Assembly: GCA_947068385.1 (NCBI GenBank)
Contig: CAMTBF010000195.1
Coordinates: 1 to 6,912 of the forward strand
DNA: 6,912 nt
From: an uncultured Lachnospiraceae bacterium
Lineage (GTDB): Bacteria > Bacillota > Clostridia > Lachnospirales > Lachnospiraceae
Direction: 5' to 3'
Below, piece after piece: positions 1-4,297 of the stretch. Each line of letters starts with the position of its first letter. The first letter of the stretch is position 1. The position numbers and the translations under genes were made by a program. A model generated the notes under the pieces. That model was given only the letters and a program-made list of their open reading frames with translations, was not told the origin of the DNA and did not search any database.

Positions 1-78
1 AATCGGAAAACAATGCTGTATATGCGAAAAAGCGAAAGCAGAAAGCGCAGCATATCCAGAGAAAAGGAGCAGACTACC
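1..78. other. Upstream flank, 5' region of aldolase gene
   Basis: Purine-rich sequence before the first gene. The aldolase reading frame is open back to an ATG at 13, but the extra 22 residues are Arg/Lys/Ser-rich and unlike the start of the family. A 6-base inverted repeat (ATATGC at 20-25, GCATAT at 50-55) could form a weak hairpin with a 24-base loop. No T-run follows it, and no -35/-10 pair is convincing. The end of the preceding gene is not in the window. Confidence 0.4.
63..69 (+). promoter_or_regulatory. Ribosome binding site fixing the aldolase start
   Basis: AAAGGAG sits 9 bases before the ATG at 79. The alternative in-frame ATGs at 13 and 22 have no comparable site, so this motif favours the start at 79, which is also where resemblance to the aldolase family begins. 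Confidence 0.75.
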
Positions 79-1050
79 ATGAAAGAGATATCGAATCTGA
101 TAGCGTACCGCCCGGACGTCAAGGTGGTGGACGCCACCCTGCGGGACGGCGGGCTGGTGAATAATTTCTACTTCACAGATGAGTTCGTGAGGGCGCTGTA
201 CCTGGCGAACCTGCGGGCCGGCGTGGACTATATGGAATTCGGCTATAAAGCTTCCACGGAGATGTTCGACGAGGACAAGTTCGGCAAGTGGAAATTCAGC
301 AGGGACGAGGACATCCGGAAGATCGTGGGGGAGAACGCCACGGATTTAAAGGTGTCGGTGATGGCGGACGTGGGACGATGCGAGAAATCGGACATCCTTG
401 ACCGGGCGGACAGCCCCATCGACATGATCCGGGTGGCCACCTATGTGAACACCATCCCGGGGGCGGTGGACCTGATCGAGGATGCCAAGCGCAAGGGATA
501 CGAGGTCTGCTGCAACATCATGGCCATCTCCAACTCCCTGGAGGGGGAGCTGCGGGCCGCCCTGGAGATCCTGGGGCAGTCACCGGTGGACGTGCTCTAC
601 ATCGTGGACAGCTATGGTGCCATGTACCCGGAGCAGATCGCCCGCTTCGCGGACATGTACCTGGAGGTGGCGAACAGATATGGCAAGAAGGTGGGCATCC
701 ATGCCCACAACAACCAGCAGCTGGCCTTTGCCAACACCATAGAGGCGGTGGGGGACGGCGTGGACTGGTTAGACGCCACTTACGCCTCCATGGGCAGAGG
801 GGCAGGGAACTGCGCCATGGAGCTGCTGCTAGGCTTCCTGCGCAATCCCAAGTACAACATATACCCCGCCATCCGCTTCGTGGATCAGTATATGATGCAG
901 TTAAAGGAGGAGGGCGTGGTCTGGGGATACGACCTGCAGTACCTGATGACGGGCCTGCTGAACCAGCACCCCAGGGCAGCCATCCAGTTCACGAAGGAGA
1001 AGCGGTTCGACTATACGGAATTCTACAGGGAGATGGTGGCCCAGGACTAA
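79..1050 (+). CDS. HMGL/DmpG-like aldolase domain protein, substrate unknown
   Basis: A 323-residue cytoplasmic TIM-barrel protein of the HMG-CoA lyase / 4-hydroxy-2-oxovalerate aldolase (DRE-TIM metallolyase) superfamily. Visible signatures are DATLRDGG at residues 18-25 (R22 and D23 match the catalytic Arg and metal-binding Asp of DmpG), RVATY in mid-barrel, the metal-site HAHNN at 208-212 (H208, H210), and the glycine-rich GRGAGN at 239-244 that normally follows the DAS/DAT strand. These predict a divalent-metal-dependent carbon-carbon lyase or aldolase acting on a 2-keto acid. The residue matching the DmpG catalytic His (DmpG H21) is leucine (L26), so the DmpG reaction should not be assumed. 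The last 80 residues, with a GYDLQYLMTG...NQHPR segment, differ from the DmpG communication domain, and no partner acylating dehydrogenase (DmpF) is adjacent. The start at 79 is chosen from the ribosome binding site. The fold is secure; the substrate is unknown. Confidence 0.85.
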   Translation: MKEISNLIAYRPDVKVVDATLRDGGLVNNFYFTDEFVRALYLANLRAGVDYMEFGYKASTEMFDEDKFGKWKFSRDEDIRKIVGENATDLKVSVMADVGRCEKSDILDRADSPIDMIRVATYVNTIPGAVDLIEDAKRKGYEVCCNIMAISNSLEGELRAALEILGQSPVDVLYIVDSYGAMYPEQIARFADMYLEVANRYGKKVGIHAHNNQQLAFANTIEAVGDGVDWLDATYASMGRGAGNCAMELLLGFLRNPKYNIYPAIRFVDQYMMQLKEEGVVWGYDLQYLMTGLLNQHPRAAIQFTKEKRFDYTEFYREMVAQD

Positions 1051-1095
1051 GAGGAGGGCAAGCGACCTGTCTGAACTGCTACGGCGTAAAGGAAA

Positions 1096-1122
1096 GCCCG
1101 GCCCGGTGCAAAGGGCCGGGGC
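1096..1122 (+). other. GC-rich stem-loop between aldolase and aspS genes
   Basis: CCCGGCCC (1097-1104) pairs perfectly with GGGCCGGG (1113-1120) around an 8-base loop. One more G-C pair (1096 with 1122) is possible past a bulged G. No T-run follows, so it does not look like a standard intrinsic terminator. It could be a pause site, an mRNA 3'-end stabiliser for the aldolase message, or a remnant. The rest of the 111-base gap shows no promoter and no T-box. Confidence 0.45.
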
Positions 1123-1161
1123 ATGGCAGGCAGGAGCGGATAACAGAAACGGAGGCAGAAG

Positions 1162-2499
1162 ATGAGCGAGAGGGTCTATATAAAGGACGTAGCCGAAAAA
1201 GTTGGCACGGAGGTGAAGCTGCAGGGATTCGCGGACAATATCCGCAACAGCAAGTCCATGCTGTTCATCGTCCTGAAGGACATCACCGGAAAGGTGCAGA
1301 TTACCCTGGAGAAAGACAGCGCGCCCGAGCTGGCGGAAAAGCTGGAAGCGGTGACCAACGATTCCGTCCTGACCGTGATCGGCCAGGTGGCGGAGAACGA
1401 GTATGTGAAGCTGGGCGGCATCGAAATCATCCCGAAGGAGATCTCCGTGGAGAGCGTGGCGGAGGCCCTGCCCATTGCCAGGAAGGAAATCCCGGCCACC
1501 AAGAAGAAAAAGGCCGTAGAGCGCTCCAGCATCGACCAGCGGATCGACTACCGCTGGATCGACCTGAGGACAGAGGAGAATCAATTGATGTTCCAGGTGC
1601 AGACAGCCCTGGTGAACGCCATGAGACAGTACCTTCTGGCAGAGGGCTTCATCGAGATCCACACCCCCAAGCTGATCGGAGCGGCCAGCGAGAGCGGCGC
1701 AGACGTGTTCCAGGTGGAATATTTCGACAGGAAGGCCTATCTGGCCCAGAGCCCCCAGTTCTACAAGCAGATGGCCATGGCCAGCGGATTCGAGCGCATC
1801 TTTGAGGTGGGGCCGGTGTTCCGGGCGGAGAAGTCCTTCACCAGCAAGCACACCACGGAGTTCACGGGCTTCGACCTGGAATTCAGCTACATCGACTCCT
1901 TCCGCGATGTGATGAGGATGGAGGAGAACCTCTTACAGGCAGGCCTGAAAGCCGTCCAAGAGAAGTATGGGGAGCGGATCAAGGAGCTGTTCGGGACGGA
2001 GGTCATCGTGCCCGGCACGCCGTTTCCCGTGGTCACCCTGCAGGAGCTGTACCAGGGGCTGGAACGGGATTTCGGATATACGGTGGAGGAGTCCGAGAAG
2101 GGCGACCTCACTACGGACGCGGAGCGGCTGAGCTACGAATGGGTGAAGAAGCATTACGGCCATGAATTCCTGTTCGTGACGGATTACAGCGCCCAGAAGC
2201 GGGCATTCTATCATATGCGGGACGAGAACGGGGTGCCCCAGGGGTATGACCTGATCTGGCGGGGCGTGGAGATCACCACCGGGGCCCAGCGGGAGCACCG
2301 CTACGAAGTGCTGAAAAAGCAGGCGGAGGAAAAAGGGCTGGCGGAGGACGTGAGGTTCTACTTGGAATTCTTCCGGTACGGATGCCCGCCCCACGGCGGC
2401 TTCGGGATCGGCGTGGACAGGCTGACCATGCTGCTCATGGGCCTGACCATCAAGGACGCCATGTTCCTTTTCCGGGGCCCGAACCGTTTGACGCCCTAA
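1162..2499 (+). CDS. aspS: Archaeal-type aspartate--tRNA(Asn) ligase (non-discriminating AspRS family)
   Basis: A 445-residue class IIb aminoacyl-tRNA synthetase that joins Asp to tRNA in the cytoplasm. The N-terminal OB-fold anticodon-binding domain covers about residues 15-100, followed by a Lys-rich hinge. The catalytic domain shows motif 1 (GFIEIHTPK, invariant P169), the Asp-binding AQSPQ loop (195-199), motif 2 (FRAE at 220-223 with the downstream loop His H230) and motif 3 (GGFGIGVDRL, R420), ending in the typical RLTP tail. The short length and the lack of the roughly 130-residue GAD insertion of bacterial AspRS place it in the archaeal/eukaryotic type. Clostridial members are usually named aspartate--tRNA(Asn) ligase and are thought to make Asp-tRNA(Asn) for the GatCAB amidotransferase. 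GGAGG at 1151-1155 lies 6 bases before the ATG. AsnRS is the main alternative, but the AQSPQ loop and overall match favour AspRS. Whether it also charges tRNA(Asp) cannot be read from the sequence alone. Confidence 0.88.
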   Translation: MSERVYIKDVAEKVGTEVKLQGFADNIRNSKSMLFIVLKDITGKVQITLEKDSAPELAEKLEAVTNDSVLTVIGQVAENEYVKLGGIEIIPKEISVESVAEALPIARKEIPATKKKKAVERSSIDQRIDYRWIDLRTEENQLMFQVQTALVNAMRQYLLAEGFIEIHTPKLIGAASESGADVFQVEYFDRKAYLAQSPQFYKQMAMASGFERIFEVGPVFRAEKSFTSKHTTEFTGFDLEFSYIDSFRDVMRMEENLLQAGLKAVQEKYGERIKELFGTEVIVPGTPFPVVTLQELYQGLERDFGYTVEESEKGDLTTDAERLSYEWVKKHYGHEFLFVTDYSAQKRAFYHMRDENGVPQGYDLIWRGVEITTGAQREHRYEVLKKQAEEKGLAEDVRFYLEFFRYGCPPHGGFGIGVDRLTMLLMGLTIKDAMFLFRGPNRLTP

Positions 2500-2560
2500 G
2501 GATGCCGGAGCACAGGCTTTACCAATGAGGAAAACAACATATTATTAGGAGGAGACTGAC
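2500..2560. promoter_or_regulatory. Short gap with strong metY ribosome binding site
   Basis: The 61-base gap between aspS and metY has an AT-rich patch (about 2529-2547) and a perfect AGGAGG at 2547-2552, 8 bases before the metY ATG. It contains no hairpin terminator and is too short for a SAM or T-box riboswitch, so read-through from aspS is likely. Confidence 0.6.
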
Positions 2561-3832
2561 ATGAAAATCGACAGCATATGCGTACAGGGCGGCTACACGC
2601 CGGGAAACGGGGAGCCCCGCCAGATTCCGATCGTCCAGAGCACTACCTTCAAATACGACACCAGCGAGGAGATGGGGAAGCTCTTCGACTTAGAGGCCAG
2701 CGGCTACTTCTACACCAGGCTCCAGAACCCCACCAACGACTACGTGGCGGCCAAAATCGCCCAGCTGGAGGGCGGCACCGCGGCGATGCTGACCAGCAGC
2801 GGACAGGCCGCTAATTTCTATGCGCTTTTCAATATATGCGGCTGCGGCGACCACATCGTCTCCTCCAGCACCATCTACGGCGGCACCTTCAACCTGATCT
2901 CCGTCACCATGAAGAAGATGGGCATAGACGTGACCTTCGTGAGCCCGGATGCCACGGAGGAGGAACTGAACGCGGCATTCCAGGACAACACCAAGGCAGT
3001 CTTCGGCGAGACCATCGCAAATCCCGCCCTCACCGTGCTGGACATCGAGAAGTTCGCGGGATGCGCCCATGCCCACGGCATCCCCCTGATCATCGACAAT
3101 ACCTTCGCCACCCCCGTCAACTGCCGTCCCTTTGAGTGGGGGGCCGACATCGTGACCCATTCCACCACCAAGTACATGGACGGCCACGGCGCGGCAGTGG
3201 GGGGAGCCATCGTGGACAGCGGCAGGTTCGACTGGATGGCCCACGCGGACAGATATCCCGGCCTGTGCACCCCGGACGACAGCTACCACGGCATCACCTA
3301 CGCGGAGAAGTTCGGAAAGGAGGGCGCCTTCATCACGAAATGTACTGCACAGCTCATGCGGGACTTCGGCTCCATCCAGAGCCCCCAGAACGCATTCATC
3401 CTGAACCTGGGGCTGGAGAGCCTCCATGTGCGCATGCAGCGGCACTGCGAGAACGGCTTGGCGGTGGCGCAGTTCCTCTCTGAGCATCCAAAGGTAGCCT
3501 ATGTGAACTACTGCGGCCTGCCGGGAGACAAATACTATCCCCTGGCCCAGAAATACCTGCCGAAGGGTAGCTGCGGCGTGGTGTCCTTTGGCCTGAAGGG
3601 CGGCAGGGAGGCGGCCAGCAGCTTCATGAAGAACCTGAAGATAGCGGCCATCGAGACCCATGTGGCGGATGCACGCACCTGCTGTCTGAACCCGGCCTCC
3701 AGCACCCACCGTCAGATGACGGACGAGCAGTTGAGGGAGGCGGGCGTGCCCGCGGAGCTGATCCGCATCAGCTGCGGCATCGAGGACAAGGAAGATCTGA
3801 TCGCGGACATCGCCCAGGCGCTGGAGGCCTGA
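2561..3832 (+). CDS. metY: O-acetylhomoserine aminocarboxypropyltransferase / sulfhydrylase
   Basis: A 423-residue PLP enzyme of the Cys/Met metabolism family (fold type I). It is expected to make homocysteine from O-acetylhomoserine and sulfide (direct sulfhydrylation to methionine), with possible O-acetylserine activity. Visible features are YTRLQNPT (Y51 and R53, cofactor phosphate contacts from the neighbouring subunit), the TSSGQAA loop that holds PLP, IIDNTFATP with D179 that pairs with the pyridine nitrogen, THSTTKYMDGHG with the Schiff-base lysine K204, and the C-terminal ISCGIED segment with the substrate-binding Arg. The length (about 420-430 is usual) and the long insert after K204 favour the MetY group over the shorter cystathionine gamma-synthase/lyases (about 380-400). 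It is probably a cytosolic tetramer. The preceding AspRS gene also belongs to aspartate-family metabolism, but that may be coincidence. No regulatory element for sulfur control is visible. Confidence 0.92.
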   Translation: MKIDSICVQGGYTPGNGEPRQIPIVQSTTFKYDTSEEMGKLFDLEASGYFYTRLQNPTNDYVAAKIAQLEGGTAAMLTSSGQAANFYALFNICGCGDHIVSSSTIYGGTFNLISVTMKKMGIDVTFVSPDATEEELNAAFQDNTKAVFGETIANPALTVLDIEKFAGCAHAHGIPLIIDNTFATPVNCRPFEWGADIVTHSTTKYMDGHGAAVGGAIVDSGRFDWMAHADRYPGLCTPDDSYHGITYAEKFGKEGAFITKCTAQLMRDFGSIQSPQNAFILNLGLESLHVRMQRHCENGLAVAQFLSEHPKVAYVNYCGLPGDKYYPLAQKYLPKGSCGVVSFGLKGGREAASSFMKNLKIAAIETHVADARTCCLNPASSTHRQMTDEQLREAGVPAELIRISCGIEDKEDLIADIAQALEA

Positions 3833-3956
3833 GCGGCTTTACGGGAATCGAGAGTGCAGACGGCGGGAGGTGACGCATTTGGCATTGCTGGAGGAAAATG
3901 GAGGCAAGGCGGTCCATGGGAGAAGGGCGATCCATGGAATGACATTCCAGGGAGGA
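3833..3956 (+). other. Leader ahead of zinc-finger gene, with duplicated initiation-like sequence
   Basis: This 124-base gap has no promoter match or T-run. The downstream frame is open through it, with alternative starts GTG 3870, TTG 3879 (GGGAGG at 3865-3870, 8 bases away) and ATG 3939. GGAGGAAAATGGAGGCAAGG (3890-3909) closely resembles GGAGGAATGGAGTGCAAGG (3951-3969), as though the initiation site had been partly duplicated. The upstream copy opens a 14-codon frame (3898-3942) whose TGA overlaps the ATG at 3939. Expression of that peptide is not supported beyond this layout. Confidence 0.45.
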
Positions 3957-3959
3957 ATG
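3935..3959 (+). promoter_or_regulatory. Alternative hairpins over the zinc-finger gene start
   Basis: CATTCC (3943-3948) can pair in two exclusive ways. With the upstream TGGAATG (3935-3941) it forms a TGGAA/TTCCA stem with a 5-base loop. With the downstream GGAATG (3954-3959) it forms a 6-bp stem with a 5-base loop, which buries the ATG at 3957 and part of GGAGG. The complementarity is seen directly; a regulatory role is inference and the stems are short. Confidence 0.3.
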
Positions 3960-4277
3960 GAGTGCAAGGAATTTGAAAGGCTGATTCCTGGCTTTATCAG
4001 GCGGCAGCTGGACTATCCCACCCTGAAGCTGTTCTACGAGCACAGGGAGTCCTGCGAGGAGTGCAGGGAGGAGCTGGCTATCCAGTTCCTGGTGGCGGAG
4101 GGCATGCAGCGCCTGGAGGACGGCAATGCTTTTGACCTGCAGTCCGAGCTGGGGCTGCGGCTGGAGGAGACCAGGCGGAAGGTCAGCTTCAACTCCGCCT
4201 TCCTGTATGCCGGGTCTGCCCTGGAGATTGCGGCTGCATGCCTGTTGATCGGCGTTTTTGTCTGGATATTGCTGTAG
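3957..4277 (+). CDS. Small zinc-finger (anti-sigma type, zf-HC2-like) membrane-anchored protein
   Basis: From this start the protein has 106 residues. The N-terminus carries C3, then H29-x3-C33-x2-C36, the zinc-binding layout of ZAS-type anti-sigma factors. A charged helical stretch follows (about 40-78), then a hydrophobic C-terminal segment (about 83-106) that ends the protein, giving a tail anchor with the finger in the cytoplasm. There is no extracytoplasmic sensor domain and no sigma-factor gene nearby, so partner and role are unknown. The ATG at 3957 is chosen because family members begin at the conserved Cys, but GGAGG (3951-3955) is only one base away. ATG 3939, TTG 3879 (best-spaced ribosome binding site) or GTG 3870 would add 6, 26 or 29 residues (106 becoming 112, 132 or 135). 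It ends 20 bases before polA and is probably co-transcribed with it. Coding potential is good; function is a family-level guess. Confidence 0.72.
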   Translation: MECKEFERLIPGFIRRQLDYPTLKLFYEHRESCEECREELAIQFLVAEGMQRLEDGNAFDLQSELGLRLEETRRKVSFNSAFLYAGSALEIAAACLLIGVFVWILL

Positions 4278-4286
4278 GAGTGACTT

Positions 4287-4293
4287 GGAGAGG
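4287..4293 (+). promoter_or_regulatory. Ribosome binding site supporting GTG start of polA
   Basis: GGAGAGG in the 20-base gap after the zinc-finger gene lies 4 bases before GTG 4298, or 7 counting from its GGAG part. There is no ATG in frame near the conserved N-terminus. TTG 4304 is the other candidate, but it is farther from this site. Confidence 0.5.
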
Positions 4294-4297
4294 CGGT

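Noticed and set aside
20..55. ATATGC/GCATAT inverted repeat before the aldolase
   Set aside because: The arms are only six bases with a long A-rich loop and no T-run; too weak to call a terminator or operator.
1134..1145. GAGCGGATAACA, identical to part of the lac operator
   Set aside because: Only 12 bases match, the palindromic partner half is missing, and it lies in a clostridial-type leader; chance similarity.
1051..1161. Possible T-box riboswitch before the aminoacyl-tRNA synthetase gene
   Set aside because: The gap is only 111 bases, and I see neither the conserved T-box core nor a terminator with T-run.
901..1851. Minus-strand open frame of 316 codons overlapping the aldolase and aspS genes
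   Set aside because: It lies opposite two well-recognised genes, its protein is His/Leu/Arg-rich with no family signature, and it follows from high GC at third positions of the + strand genes.
2518..2545. Promoter-like TTTACC and TATTAT with 16-base spacing before metY
   Set aside because: Transcription would begin near 2552, removing the AGGAGG at 2547-2552 from the message, so it is a poor fit for driving metY.
2690..3709. Minus-strand open frame of 339 codons inside metY
   Set aside because: It is fully antisense to a complete PLP enzyme, with low-complexity composition and no recognisable motif; a shadow frame.
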